From assembly GCA_020636105.1 (NCBI GenBank), contig JACJYL010000002.1:1178001-1242000 (forward strand): a DNA stretch of 64,000 bases, written 5' to 3'. Positions 10,127 through 18,514 of this stretch are shown in pieces (position 1 is the stretch's first letter; every line of letters starts with the position of its first letter). Below the pieces are notes generated by a model that did no database searches, was not told the origin of the DNA, and saw only the letters and a program-made list of their open reading frames with translations. This DNA is from Lewinellaceae bacterium (lineage in GTDB: Bacteria; Bacteroidota; Bacteroidia; Chitinophagales; Saprospiraceae). A program made the position numbers and the translations under genes.

Positions 10127-11020
10127 CTAACTCGATTTTGCTTTTGGGTGTGCCTGTTGGTACGTTTTTTTCAGTTTTTCTATCGAATTATGTGTATATA
10201 TTTGGGTCGCCGCTAGATTGCTGTGGCCCAGAAGTTCTTTGATCGCATTCAGATCGGCCCCGTTTTCCGATAAATGGGTGGCAAAAGAATGCCGCAACAC
10301 GTGGGGGCCTCTATGATCGACGCTGGTCACTTTCGACAAGTTCGTCTTCACTATATTATAAACGAGTTTTGGGTAGATCGGTTTGCCTTTCCGAGTCAAA
10401 AAAAGCACTTCTTTCGACGAACCGGGAAATTCGGCATTCCTGATATCCAGGTAATCATTGATACTTTTATCCAGTGACTTTCCAAACGGAATGAGCCGCT
10501 GTTTATTTCCTTTTCCGGTGACCTTAAGATATCTTTTAGCAAAGTTAATATCACTTGCCCTGAGGAAGAGCAATTCAGAACGACGCATGCCAGTGGCGTA
10601 TAACATTTCGAGGATCAGGCGGTTACGTACCCCTTCAAAATCATTGCCAAAAGGAATCTCTGAAAAAAGAAGATCCAGACTTTCTGGTCGCACCACCGAC
10701 GGCAAGCGTTTTTCCACCTTGGGTAAATTGACCTTAAGCATCGGATCATGGAGTACGGCCCCCCTTTTCATCAGGAAATGGAACCATGTTTTTAAAGTGG
10801 ATAATTTTCGACGAACGGAACGGGCCGAGTAGCCTTCGGACATCATCTCCACCACCCAGGAGCGTACATGGGTATGGGTGATCTGGTCAGCCTTATCTAT
10901 CCCGTAAATCGTTTCAAGATAACGCAAAAATTGATCCAAATCGTTTTGATAGGCCAGAACGGTATGCGGTGAAAACCGCTTTTCATAACGAAGAAATTGA
11001 ATAAAGGTGTTCCTGTGCAT
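10127..11020 (-). CDS. xerC: Tyrosine recombinase XerC/XerD-like
   Basis: 297 aa, the usual length of XerC/XerD. The N-terminal SAM-like core-binding domain (about 1-85) contains LAYQNDLDQFL and RSVRRKLSTLKTW. The catalytic domain shows the conserved arginine in ATGMRRSELL, the HxLRH box in HVLRHSFATHL, the LGHSNLAATQIYTH segment with the second histidine, and the nucleophile tyrosine in QIYTH. XerCD resolve chromosome dimers at dif during division. The position next to hpf in the GC-richer backbone argues for a housekeeping copy rather than a mobile-element integrase. Whether it is the XerC or XerD paralogue cannot be told here. Confidence 0.85.
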   Translation of the reverse strand: MHRNTFIQFLRYEKRFSPHTVLAYQNDLDQFLRYLETIYGIDKADQITHTHVRSWVVEMMSEGYSARSVRRKLSTLKTWFHFLMKRGAVLHDPMLKVNLPKVEKRLPSVVRPESLDLLFSEIPFGNDFEGVRNRLILEMLYATGMRRSELLFLRASDINFAKRYLKVTGKGNKQRLIPFGKSLDKSINDYLDIRNAEFPGSSKEVLFLTRKGKPIYPKLVYNIVKTNLSKVTSVDHRGPHVLRHSFATHLSENGADLNAIKELLGHSNLAATQIYTHNSIEKLKKTYQQAHPKAKSS

Positions 11021-11203
11021 TCACTAATTCTTTTCTCGTCGCATCTTTTGGAAATGCTTATTTGTTGAGTATTCAATTTACGCTTTTTTATTGAGAAACG
11101 CCAATTTTTTTTGACTTTTGTTTAGCTTTACAAAACCGTACTTTCTCCCGTTTGAAACATAACTTTTTGAGCCACAGTCCAATTGTATCTCAATAAAAAT
11201 AAT

Positions 11204-11659
11204 ATGCACAAAGAAAAAAAAGATAAACATTTTTTAAACAAGCCCGTCTACGAAGGCGGCCCCAAAGCCATGAAAAATTTCGTAAGGGAACATTTAAAAT
11301 ATCCTGAGGAAGCACTAAAAGCCAAGGTAGAAGGTAGTGTTAAAGTGAAGTACTCTATTGATTTTAAAGGCAATGTGACGAGTACAAAGGTCATTTCAAC
11401 CCTCGGGCACGGCTGCGATGAAGAAGCCGCCAGGATCGTAAAAATGTTTAAGTTCCAGGTTCCCAAAAACAGGAAAATCAAAGTGGTATTTTACAAAAAC
11501 ATTACCATTCATTTCAGGCTGCCCAAACCGCAGCTCACCCCGGTAGCGACGAACATCCAATACAATATTACCATTACCAAACAGCCGAAAAAACCGACCG
11601 TAATAAAGAAAGAAGAGCAGAAAAAAAGCGGGAGTTATTCTTATACGGTTGAGTTATAG
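11204..11659 (+). CDS. Small TonB C-terminal-domain protein
   Basis: 151 aa from the ATG at 11204; a longer reading from TTG at 11183 is open but less likely. Residues about 12-105 match the TonB C-terminal fold: YEGGPKAM, then L.YPEEALKAKVEGSVKVKYSID, then a second half with DEEAARIVKMFKF. The partner of TonB_C is normally the TonB box of outer-membrane transporters. This protein has no visible N-terminal membrane anchor or signal peptide and ends in a Lys-rich tail, so it may act inside the cell or depend on another protein. The role is inferred from the fold only. It stands alone, divergent from the xerC-like gene. Confidence 0.7.
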   Translation: MHKEKKDKHFLNKPVYEGGPKAMKNFVREHLKYPEEALKAKVEGSVKVKYSIDFKGNVTSTKVISTLGHGCDEEAARIVKMFKFQVPKNRKIKVVFYKNITIHFRLPKPQLTPVATNIQYNITITKQPKKPTVIKKEEQKKSGSYSYTVEL

Positions 11660-11668
11660 GGGCGGGAT

Positions 11669-11732
11669 GCTGGTTACCTGGTTACTGGTTGCTCGTTACT
11701 GGTTGCTGGTTACTGGTTGCTGGTTACTCGTT
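11669..11732. repeat. 7-bp minisatellite (TGGTTRC)n
   Basis: About nine imperfect tandem copies of a 7-bp unit alternating TGGTTAC and TGGTTGC directly follow the TonB-domain gene. The IS3 element at 11733-13115 is inserted in it; the right flank resumes with GTTGCTGG. Confidence 0.8.
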
Positions 11733-11769
11733 TGTCAATGCCTAAAATAGCTTGACCAATTTTAATTAA

Positions 11770-12654
11770 TTATAAATCAAATTGTAATTCAAGTTGCATT
11801 GGATTATCTAACATTTTGTTTATTGTAAAGACTTCCATTTCGGGTCTTTCTTTTTCCTTTAGGTCTTTGATATATGTTTCATAAACCATTGGTGTCATCT
11901 TTAAAGAATTGTGTAAACGGTTGTTGTAGTTTTCAACAGCCATGGCTACTCGTTTCTTTAACTGTCCAAAATTTTGGATACTCCACCTTTTGAGGTATTC
12001 ATTTTTTATGGTTCCATTTGCCCGCTCGCAATGTGCATTTTCAAGTACGTTAGTACACATACTGATCCTTATGCCATAGGATTTAAGTAAGTTCGTATAA
12101 TCAGTACTCGTATATTGCGAACCTCTGTCAGAATGATGAATCAACTCATTATTATAATCATCAATGCCTCTGAGGTTGAGTGCCATTGTTAATGCAGCAA
12201 TATTATTCTCTGACCGCATATTGTCAGAAACCGAATATCCTATGATCCGTCGAGAATAAACATCCATTATTAATACAACGTAATAATGCTGTCCCCCTAA
12301 TGGAAAATAAAAAAGGTCACTAACCCATAATTGGTTGACATTTGTAAACCTCTTTCCTATCAGTACATTACCATATTGACTTCCCTTATCGCTGTAAGTA
12401 GTCTTATAGGGACTTTCTAAGGCCCGTAAACGATAGCCTTCGCGTAAACCTAATATTATAAAAGCATCCCGTCCAATGCCTTCTGGTTCGAACTGTTCAT
12501 ATATCTTGCGCAGGCCCATCCCCGGATGCATCTCCCTAATCTCCTCAATAAAACCTATGTAAAGGGGAGCTTTTAATAATTGCTCTCGTTCCCGTTTCAG
12601 GGCATCCATATGCCCTTGTTTGCTGATCCCCGATAAACTGTATAATGTCTTCAT
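11770..12654 (-). CDS. IS3-family transposase OrfB (DDE integrase core)
   Basis: 294 aa. The N-terminal IS3 HTH_21-like region contains MHPGMGLRKIYEQF, and the rve integrase core follows. The acidic triad is visible as D113 (WVSDLFYF), D176 (HHSDRGSQY) and the glutamate near 210 in ENAHCERANGTIKNEY. The C-terminal YNNRLHNSLKMTP is typical of the end of IS3 transposases. Its start overlaps the orfA stop (ATGA), so it may be made by reinitiation or as an OrfAB fusion by frameshifting; no slippery sequence was identified. Confidence 0.92.
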   Translation of the reverse strand: MKTLYSLSGISKQGHMDALKREREQLLKAPLYIGFIEEIREMHPGMGLRKIYEQFEPEGIGRDAFIILGLREGYRLRALESPYKTTYSDKGSQYGNVLIGKRFTNVNQLWVSDLFYFPLGGQHYYVVLIMDVYSRRIIGYSVSDNMRSENNIAALTMALNLRGIDDYNNELIHHSDRGSQYTSTDYTNLLKSYGIRISMCTNVLENAHCERANGTIKNEYLKRWSIQNFGQLKKRVAMAVENYNNRLHNSLKMTPMVYETYIKDLKEKERPEMEVFTINKMLDNPMQLELQFDL

Positions 12655-13073
12655 TTTATATCCGTGTTCGTCAGGGTGTTTTCGGAACCATTCCAGGGTT
12701 GGAGTACGTACTTTTTTTTTACATCATAACCCAGATCTTCACTCGCAAACTCGTACCCCTTCTCCAAGAGATCTATTGTCATCTGTTTTTGTCCGATTAT
12801 GCGTTCATATTCGGACAATCGTTGCATTAATATTTTCGTCTTTTGTGCTTCACTTTCCATTTGTACTACTGTCTTTACTTCTTTTGTACTGTCAGAATAC
12901 AAATATATCCATTTATATACACTTGTTCGTGATACTTCATATAGCTCACATATATCTCGTACCTTTATTCGTCTTGAAACCAGGTCTTTAACTTTGCTCC
13001 TTTTAAAGGATTCACTGAAAGTCCTATTGCTATTTGGTTGTTTTTGAAACTTTTTGTTATTTTTGTTTGCCAT
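12651..13073 (-). CDS. IS3-family OrfA (helix-turn-helix protein)
   Basis: 140 aa. The N-terminal half has a basic tail followed by a helix-turn-helix (SRRIKVRDICELYEVSR-TSVYKWIY). The C-terminal half is a leucine-rich coiled coil (MQRLSEYERIIGQKQMTIDLL), the usual OrfA dimerisation region. It binds the terminal repeats of the IS. It ends in the ATGA overlap with orfB. Confidence 0.88.
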   Translation of the reverse strand: MANKNNKKFQKQPNSNRTFSESFKRSKVKDLVSRRIKVRDICELYEVSRTSVYKWIYLYSDSTKEVKTVVQMESEAQKTKILMQRLSEYERIIGQKQMTIDLLEKGYEFASEDLGYDVKKKYVLQPWNGSENTLTNTDIK

Positions 13074-13173
13074 GTTTAGTTGACTTTTTTGGTCAAGCTA
13101 TTTTAGGCAATGACAGTTGCTGGCATTGGGTACCGGAAAAAATAAAAGGGGAAATCAATAACACAAAATTGAA

Positions 13174-13899
13174 ATGAAAGAAAGTAAAATAGCCAAAGAG
13201 GAAAACGCTTTTAAAACAGCTCTCTTGCTTTTGCCAAGCAGGCTGTTCTTGTTTTTGGCATTCCAGTTATTGCTGGCCTGGCTGCTGGGTTCCTTTGCGG
13301 AATCTCAAAAATACTGGTTGCTGACAGCTTCCGCCACAAACCTGGTCAGCATCACTATCCTGGTCTGGCTCCTTAAATCCGAAAGAAAGCGCTTTTTTCC
13401 CCTTTTCCACTTCGACAGGAAAACCCTGAAAAGAGATATTTTTACTTTCCTGGGAATCACCTTACTTTGCGGCCCTGTCGTTTTTGGGCCCGAGTATTTT
13501 TTAAGCCGCTGGATATGGAGTGATCCTTCCATCCCATTCAACATGATGTTTCAACCCATTTCGCGGTCGTTGATTTATGTCCTCGCGGTTGTTTTTCCTG
13601 TAACCATTGCTTTGGCTGAATTATCCACCTACTTTGTTTTCATCATGCCCAGGTTAAATCGCAGGATCAAACAAAAATGGATGGTAGTGCTTTTACCTGT
13701 CCTTTTTCTGGCCATTCAGCATTGCACGCTTCCCTTTATTCCGGATATAAACTTTGTACTTTACAGGGGATTAGTGTTCCTGCCCTTTGCAGGCCTCATT
13801 GGGATTACCTTATACTTCCGACCGACATTATTTCCTTATTTTGCCATCCTGCACGGCCTGCTTGATTTTGGAACCGTAATGGTATTATTAAATAATTGA
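13174..13899 (+). CDS. Polytopic membrane protein, divergent CPBP (CAAX protease-like) candidate
   Basis: 241 aa with six or seven hydrophobic segments. Late in the protein are elements that loosely recall the CPBP/Abi intramembrane protease motifs: AELSTYF (in place of EExxxR), AIQHC (in place of FxxxH) and HGLLDFG (HxxxD). The EE pair and the arginine are lacking, so catalytic activity is doubtful. It lies 14 bp upstream of the Gfo/Idh/MocA gene on the same strand and is probably cotranscribed. An alternative is a generic membrane protein of unknown role. Confidence 0.5.
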   Translation: MKESKIAKEENAFKTALLLLPSRLFLFLAFQLLLAWLLGSFAESQKYWLLTASATNLVSITILVWLLKSERKRFFPLFHFDRKTLKRDIFTFLGITLLCGPVVFGPEYFLSRWIWSDPSIPFNMMFQPISRSLIYVLAVVFPVTIALAELSTYFVFIMPRLNRRIKQKWMVVLLPVLFLAIQHCTLPFIPDINFVLYRGLVFLPFAGLIGITLYFRPTLFPYFAILHGLLDFGTVMVLLNN

Positions 13900-13912
13900 C
13901 AAACCGAATTTT

Positions 13913-15034
13913 ATGCAAATTCCAAACCTCCTAAACGCCCCTTTAGTGCTGCTGATTTTTTCAACCTTAATGATAACCCCTCAAATGCTCGCGGGTCAAA
14001 CCAAAGCAGCTCCCGTAAAAGTGGGCGTTATTGGTCTTACTCATACTCACGTGCATTGGATATTAGGCCGACAGGCCAGCGACGATATTAACATAGTCGG
14101 AATCGTGGAACCCAACCGGGAACTGGCGGAACGCTACTCGAAGCAGCATGGATTTCCCATGGACATCGTTTTTAATTCCATGGATGAAATGATCAGCGCC
14201 ACTAAACCCGAAGCCGTTTTTGCCTTCGGCTCCATATACGAACACCTGGAAGTCGTGGAAACCTGTGCCCCCCTGGGCATCCATGTGATGGTGGAAAAAC
14301 CACTGGCGGTGAGTGTAAAACATGCCCGAAAAATGCAAAAACTGGCTCAAAAATATCACATTCATCTGCTCACCAATTACGAAACGACCTGGTATGCCAC
14401 CAACCATAAAGCCAAAGAAATGGTCGATGCCGGCGCCATCGGGGACCTCCGGAAAATAGTCGTCCACGACGGACATAAAGGCCCCATTGAAATTGGTTGC
14501 AACCCTGAATTCCTCGACTGGCTGACGGATCCCGTACTCAACGGTGCCGGAGCCCTAACGGATTTCGGTTGTTATGGCGCCAACCTGGTCACCTGGCTGG
14601 CACAAGGCGAAAAACCTGAATCCGTTTCTGCCGTGACCCAAACGATCAAACCCGATTTGTATCCCAAAGTCGATGACGAAGCCACCATTATTTTAAAATA
14701 TCCCAAAATGCAGGCCATCCTCCAGGCCTCCTGGAACTGGCCCATCGACCGGAAAGACATGGAAATTTACGGTAAAAGCGGATACATCATCAGTAAAAAC
14801 CGGGAAGAATTTATTTACCGGTTGAATGAAAAGGAAAAAGTCACCAGCGAAACATTAGATCCCCGCCCGGCTCCGTATAACGACCCTTTTGCCCTGTTTG
14901 CCGCCGTGATCAGAAAGGAGATCACCCTGCCGGCTTATGATTTGTCCTCTTTGGAAAATAATATGATCGTGGTGGAAATTTTAGAAGCCGCAAAGAAAAG
15001 TGCCAAAACCGGGAAATCAGTTAAGTTGAAGTAA
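13913..15034 (+). CDS. Exported Gfo/Idh/MocA-family oxidoreductase
   Basis: 373 aa. The N-terminus (PLVLLIFSTLMITPQMLAGQ) is a Sec-type signal peptide. A Rossmann fold starts at about residue 35 (VKVGVIGLTHTHVHW), in which the usual GxGxxG is altered to GLTHTH. The family EKP motif is at residues 128-130 (MVEKPLA), followed by the alpha/beta substrate domain with GALTDFGCYG. Members use NAD(P) to oxidise or reduce sugars and related compounds. The altered glycine motif means cofactor binding should be tested, and the substrate is unknown. It sits directly after the membrane protein gene at 13174. Confidence 0.85.
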   Translation: MQIPNLLNAPLVLLIFSTLMITPQMLAGQTKAAPVKVGVIGLTHTHVHWILGRQASDDINIVGIVEPNRELAERYSKQHGFPMDIVFNSMDEMISATKPEAVFAFGSIYEHLEVVETCAPLGIHVMVEKPLAVSVKHARKMQKLAQKYHIHLLTNYETTWYATNHKAKEMVDAGAIGDLRKIVVHDGHKGPIEIGCNPEFLDWLTDPVLNGAGALTDFGCYGANLVTWLAQGEKPESVSAVTQTIKPDLYPKVDDEATIILKYPKMQAILQASWNWPIDRKDMEIYGKSGYIISKNREEFIYRLNEKEKVTSETLDPRPAPYNDPFALFAAVIRKEITLPAYDLSSLENNMIVVEILEAAKKSAKTGKSVKLK

Positions 15035-15091
15035 CTGTCATGACACGATTGGTGGGGGATTGCAGAATGGACAGGATAAAAGCAGATGCGG

Positions 15092-15247
15092 GAAAATGCC
15101 CACAAAGCTCAGGCCATTAATTATTGTGAAGCCTATAACATTGCCGATGGTCTCTTGATCAATTTTGGTTATACAAGCCTAGAGTTTAAACGAGTTTACA
15201 ACAAAAAACTGATCAAGCCTCAACCATTCCCCAGGTTTGATCCCTAA
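15092..15247 (+). pseudogene. 5'-truncated copy of the GxxExxY gene
   Basis: This stretch matches 15967-16122, the last third of the intact GxxExxY gene, at over 90 percent by eye (ENAHKAQAINYCEAYNIADG onward). It has no start and no N-terminal part. It is joined at its 3' end to the first 98-bp repeat array, just as the intact copy is joined to the second array. Confidence 0.85.
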
Positions 15248-15602
15248 TGACCCCTATTAAAAATCCTGTTCATCTCCTAATCCCCAAAATCGTGCCAAGA
15301 CAATGGCGCCCAAAAAACAAACCATTCCCCGGGTTTGATCCCTAATGACCTCTATTAAAAATCCTGTTCATCTCCTAATCCCCAAAATCGGGTCAAGACA
15401 ATAGCGCCCAAAAAACAAACCATTCCCCAGGTTTGTCCCCTAATGCCCCTTATTAAAAATCATGCTAATCTCCTAATCCCCAAAATCGTGTCAAGACAAT
15501 GGCGCCCAAAAAACAAACCATTCCCCAGGTTTGATCCCTAATGACCTCTATTAAAAATCCTGTTCATCTCCTAATCCAGACAATCGTGTCAAGACAATGA
15601 TG
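15221..15602. repeat. Tandem array of a 98-bp repeat, about 3.9 copies
   Basis: The period is exactly 98 bp: the anchor word ACCATTCC/ACCATTCCCC recurs at 15223, 15321, 15419 and 15517, and CCAAAATCG recurs with the same spacing. Each unit starts with the codons that end the GxxExxY gene (...PRFDP stop), so the array grew out of the gene's 3' end. The units are too similar and have no distinct spacers, which excludes CRISPR. Confidence 0.88.
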
Positions 15603-15717
15603 CTCCAATACTTTTGTCTATGTACGACAATAGAGTTGTAGGATAGACAGCAAAAAAGCGGGAGAGGAAACTTTTTTTGATCAAATCAGGTTCAATGGAT
15701 ATACCAAAAAATTTCAA

Positions 15718-16122
15718 ATGAACCTTAATGAACTAACCCATAAAATTATTGGTTGTGCCATGACCGTCCACAACACCCTTGGCAACGGTTTCCAGGAAGT
15801 CATTTACCAGCGAGCGATGGCCATAGAAATGGAATTGGCCGGACTAAATTTTGCCAGAGAAATGGAAATGCCCATTTTTTACAAAGATTTCCCCATTGGC
15901 ATCAGGCGGGTAGATTTTTTTGTAGAAGACAAGGTAATGCTCGAATTAAAAGCGGTTATAACATTAGAAAATGCCCATAAAGCTCAGGCCATTAATTATT
16001 GTGAAGCCTATAACATTGCCGATGGTCTCTTGATCAATTTTGGGAGTACAAGCCTAGAGTTTAAACGAGTTTACAACAAAAAACTGGTCAGACCTCAATC
16101 CTCCCCCCGGTTTGATCCCTGA
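15718..16122 (+). CDS. GxxExxY family protein (PD-(D/E)XK nuclease-like)
   Basis: 134 aa. The signature GFQEVIY (residues 24-30) defines the GxxExxY family. It is followed by MPIFYKDFPIG and the DFFVEDKVMLELKAV segment, which has the D...E.K spacing of a PD-(D/E)XK nuclease fold. The function of this family is unknown; many Bacteroidota carry several copies. This copy is complete. It is preceded by a truncated copy with its own repeat array and followed by a second 98-bp array that starts within its last codons. A spread or repeat-linked role is inference. Confidence 0.8.
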   Translation: MNLNELTHKIIGCAMTVHNTLGNGFQEVIYQRAMAIEMELAGLNFAREMEMPIFYKDFPIGIRRVDFFVEDKVMLELKAVITLENAHKAQAINYCEAYNIADGLLINFGSTSLEFKRVYNKKLVRPQSSPRFDP

Positions 16123-16285
16123 TGCCCCTCTTAAAAATCCTGCTAATCTCCTAATCCCCAAAATCGTGTCAAGACAATGGCGCCCAAAAAACAAACCATT
16201 CCCCAGGTTTGCCCCCTAATGACCCTTATTAAAAATCATGCTAATCTCCTAATCCCCAAAATCGTGTCAAGACAATGGCGCAAAA
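16097..16285. repeat. Second array of the 98-bp repeat, about 1.9 copies
   Basis: The unit is the same as at 15221-15602 (TTTGATCCCTGATGCCCC..., CCAAAATCGTGTCAAGACAATGG), starting in the last codons of the intact GxxExxY gene and ending just before the terminator at 16289. Confidence 0.85.
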
Positions 16286-16288
16286 AAC

Positions 16289-16320
16289 AAAAAAGCCCCG
16301 ACAACTGCCGAGGCTTTTTT
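16289..16320 (-). terminator. Terminator downstream of the tRNA-Phe remnant
   Basis: Arms AAAAAAGCC...GGCTTTTTT with a partly paired inner CCG/CGG segment form a strong hairpin flanked by A and T runs. On the minus strand it follows the tRNA-Phe 3' end directly, as expected for the original tRNA gene. Confidence 0.8.
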
Positions 16321-16322
16321 TG

Positions 16323-16369
16323 TGGTGTGGGGCGGGTTTGAACCGCCGACACCAGGATTTTCAGTCCTG
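16323..16369 (-). other. attL-like scar: 3' part of a tRNA-Phe gene (GAA anticodon)
   Basis: Read on the minus strand, 16369 to 16323 gives a complete anticodon arm (CAGGA-CTGAAAA-TCCTG, anticodon GAA), variable loop, T arm (GGCGG-TTCAAAC-CCGCC) and 3' acceptor strand CCACACC plus the discriminator A. The 5' acceptor strand and D arm are missing: upstream sequence is unrelated AT-rich DNA. This is the usual left scar of an element that integrates into the 3' half of a tRNA gene. The integrase gene starts 165 bp away. CCA is not encoded. Confidence 0.9.
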
Positions 16370-16468
16370 TAATTTTTGGTCTGACATATTCCTATTTGGT
16401 TGATTAACAACTTAGTACCATTATAACAATTTCATATTTGTCTATATAAATCCATATAAAACCAATAA

Positions 16469-16506
16469 ATGTTGTACCCATGTTGTACCCAAATTTTGTA
16501 TCTTTG
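16469..16506 (+). promoter_or_regulatory. Integrase promoter region with a direct repeat
   Basis: Two adjacent copies of ATGTTGTACCC (16469-16479 and 16480-16490) are followed by TATCTTTG (16499-16506), which fits the Bacteroidota -7 element TAnnTTTG. The TTG at 16472-16474 lies 24 bp before it and could serve as the -33 element. The direct repeats may bind the integrase or an excisionase. Confidence 0.5.
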
Positions 16507-16533
16507 CATTAAGGTAAGTAAAATCAATCAACT

Positions 16534-17745
16534 ATGGGATCCATCAAAGTGGTACTGCGCAAGAAAAAAAACGCTAAGGGATTATTCCCAATTATGGTTA
16601 GAATCACTAAAGACCGTAAATCAAGTTACCTTTCCACAGGGCAATATGTTGATGAAAAATTTTGGGATGAAAAAAACCAGAAGGTTAAGAAAGCTCACCC
16701 GAATTCTACAAGGTTAAATAATTTTATTATAAAAAAACTGGCAGAAGCAAATGATAAACTTTTAGAATTAGAAAGTACCCAAGATGGAATAACTGCTCAA
16801 GTTGTTACCAATCAGATAAAATCCAGAAATAAAGTTACCACCTTTTTTAATTTTGCAAGAGTCTATATTGATCAATTAGAAAAGAAAGGTCAATATAATA
16901 GAGTATGCGCAGAAAAACCGAGGATTAAGCATTTCCGCGTATTTTTAAAGAACAAGGATATTTCCTTTCCAGAAATTACAGAAGTTTTATTAAAAAAATT
17001 CCAAGCTTATTTAAAAGCAACCAGGAAGGTAAGTGATAGAACTATTGTTAATTATCTTATTGTCATTCGGACTATCTATAATTTAGCAATCCGTGAAGGA
17101 ATTATAGATAGAAAACATTACCCATTTGGTAAGGGTAGAATTGTTATCAGGTTCCCACAATCTGTTAAACTAGGCCTTTCTATGGAAGAGGTCAATGCAT
17201 TGGAAAAAATTAACCTTAATATTGAACAGGAGAACTATGCAAGAAATGTTTGGTTACTTTCTTTTTATTTTGCGGGGATGCGAGTTTCAGATGTTTTAAG
17301 ACTCAAATGGTCTGACTTCAAAGATGAAAGGCTATACTATCAAATGGGAAAAAACAAAAAGGTTCTTTCTTTGAAAGTCCCCGAAAAGGCTACAAAAATA
17401 CTGGCACAATACGAGAGCGATAAATCTTCAGATAATGATTTCGTTTTTCCCTCATTAGTTGGGACTAATTTAAACAACGAATATGATATAAATCAAAAAA
17501 TTGCTAATGGCAACAGGTTAATCAATAAATACCTCAAAAGAATTGCCAAAAAGTTAGCATTAGATAAACCCTTGACTATGCATATTGCTCGACATACCTT
17601 CGGAAATATTTCAGGTGATAAAATTCCTATCCAAATGCTCCAACAGCTTTATCGTCATTCTGATATTACGACAACAATAAACTATCAAAAGAATTTTATT
17701 TTCAAAGATGCTGATGATGCTTTGGACAAAGTTTTAGGTTCTTAG
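16534..17745 (+). CDS. int: Tyrosine site-specific integrase of the mobile element
   Basis: 403 aa, typical of Bacteroidota ICE/IME integrases. It has an Arm-binding-type N-terminus (KGLFPIMVRITKDRKSSYLSTG), a SAM-like core-binding domain (about 103-205) and a catalytic domain. Visible catalytic residues are the arginine of GMRVSDVL near 250, H350 and R353 in HIARHTFG, H375 in RHSD, and Y384 in TINYQK. It lies next to the tRNA-Phe remnant, which is the likely attachment site. The AT-rich sequence differs from the backbone on its left. Confidence 0.93.
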   Translation: MGSIKVVLRKKKNAKGLFPIMVRITKDRKSSYLSTGQYVDEKFWDEKNQKVKKAHPNSTRLNNFIIKKLAEANDKLLELESTQDGITAQVVTNQIKSRNKVTTFFNFARVYIDQLEKKGQYNRVCAEKPRIKHFRVFLKNKDISFPEITEVLLKKFQAYLKATRKVSDRTIVNYLIVIRTIYNLAIREGIIDRKHYPFGKGRIVIRFPQSVKLGLSMEEVNALEKINLNIEQENYARNVWLLSFYFAGMRVSDVLRLKWSDFKDERLYYQMGKNKKVLSLKVPEKATKILAQYESDKSSDNDFVFPSLVGTNLNNEYDINQKIANGNRLINKYLKRIAKKLALDKPLTMHIARHTFGNISGDKIPIQMLQQLYRHSDITTTINYQKNFIFKDADDALDKVLGS

Positions 17746-17878
17746 GAAATCTTTACTCTATAATTTATTAATTAACATCACTTCTCTTTTTCAACAAATA
17801 GGTCTTGGTATTAAATCATTGGATTCTTTATAAAAATCCTTTACCTTTAAAGGCGTAAGATCACCAATCCTCATACAA

Positions 17879-18169
17879 GTGGCTGAGTTTAATAATCCTT
17901 TAAATATTATTTGTCTTGAATCCGAAGCTTTTTATGCCTTGGTTAATGATGTAGTGGAAAAACTCAAAGAAAAGCAAGATATCAAACATGACAAATGGAT
18001 TAGTGCTGAAGAAGCCATGCAACTACTTAGGATCACTTCCAAATCAACTTTGCAAAAATATCGGGATGAAGGTGAAATACGCTACACCCAAATCGGTAAA
18101 AAACATATCTTGTACGACTACGAATCAATTCTCGATTATTTAGATAAAAAATCAAAAAACACTTTCTAA
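17879..18169 (+). CDS. Small HTH protein, probable excisionase or element regulator
   Basis: 96 aa, with a GTG start at 17879 (no in-frame ATG upstream). The C-terminal half (WISAEEAMQLLRITSKSTLQKY...IGKKHILYDYESILDYL) is the MerR/excisionase-type helix-turn-helix domain seen next to integrases in Bacteroidota elements. Its stop overlaps the next start (TAATG), so the next gene is translationally coupled. It may steer excision or control the integrase; this is inference from position and family. Confidence 0.75.
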   Translation: MAEFNNPLNIICLESEAFYALVNDVVEKLKEKQDIKHDKWISAEEAMQLLRITSKSTLQKYRDEGEIRYTQIGKKHILYDYESILDYLDKKSKNTF

Positions 18170-18402
18170 TGAAACTTCGTGACTTAGCCATAAAGGGGTT
18201 CAATGCCGGATACATGATTGAAAAATTCAATCCTCAACTTTCTGATTCATTGAGCACGGGGATTAAAGAATCTAATAGTCCTTTTGTATTGGGATTTTTA
18301 CTCGGTAGAATGAAGCTATTACGAGAACAAGAAAAAACCACCATCGTTAAAAGAAAAGATATTGATTTAAATAGAAGAATGGACGATCTGGAACTTGAGT
18401 GA
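18169..18402 (+). CDS. Hypothetical 77-aa protein coupled to the HTH gene
   Basis: 77 aa with no recognised domain and a charged C-terminus (RKDIDLNRRMDDLELE). The start codon overlaps the stop of the HTH gene in TAATG. It is likely a small accessory protein of the element. Confidence 0.6.
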   Translation: MKLRDLAIKGFNAGYMIEKFNPQLSDSLSTGIKESNSPFVLGFLLGRMKLLREQEKTTIVKRKDIDLNRRMDDLELE

Positions 18403-18461
18403 TTTTTAATATTTGAAAGACTCTCGTTGGTTAGGTTTTATTTTCATGGAATTAGCTTACA

Positions 18462-18492
18462 AAAAAATCCCCTTCTAATCAAGAGGATTTTT
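18462..18492. terminator. Bidirectional terminator between converging genes
   Basis: AAAAATCCCCTT (from 18464) and AAGAGGATTTTT (18481-18492) form a stem with a short loop and A/T runs on both sides. It lies between the plus-strand gene ending at 18402 and the minus-strand gene ending at 18515. Confidence 0.7.
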
Positions 18493-18514
18493 AATTTGAT
18501 GTTTTGTTAAATTA

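Larger units (their letters stand above)
11733..13115 (-). mobile_element. Intact IS3-family insertion sequence, 1383 bp
   Basis: The terminal inverted repeats are 27 bp with one mismatch: they start TGTCAATGCC on the left (11733) and, read inward, TGTCATTGCC on the right (13115). The innermost 21 bp (11739-11759 and 13089-13109) match perfectly. The flanking trinucleotide GTT (11730-11732 and 13116-13118) is a 3-bp target duplication, usual for IS3. Inside are orfA (12651-13073) and orfB (11770-12654) on the minus strand, overlapping by ATGA. Both frames are open, so the element may still be active. Confidence 0.92.

Noticed and set aside
15221..16285. CRISPR array
   Set aside because: 98-bp units repeat without distinct spacers and no cas genes are present.
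16323..16369. A functional tRNA-Phe gene
   Set aside because: The D arm and 5' acceptor strand are absent, so only a 3' fragment remains.
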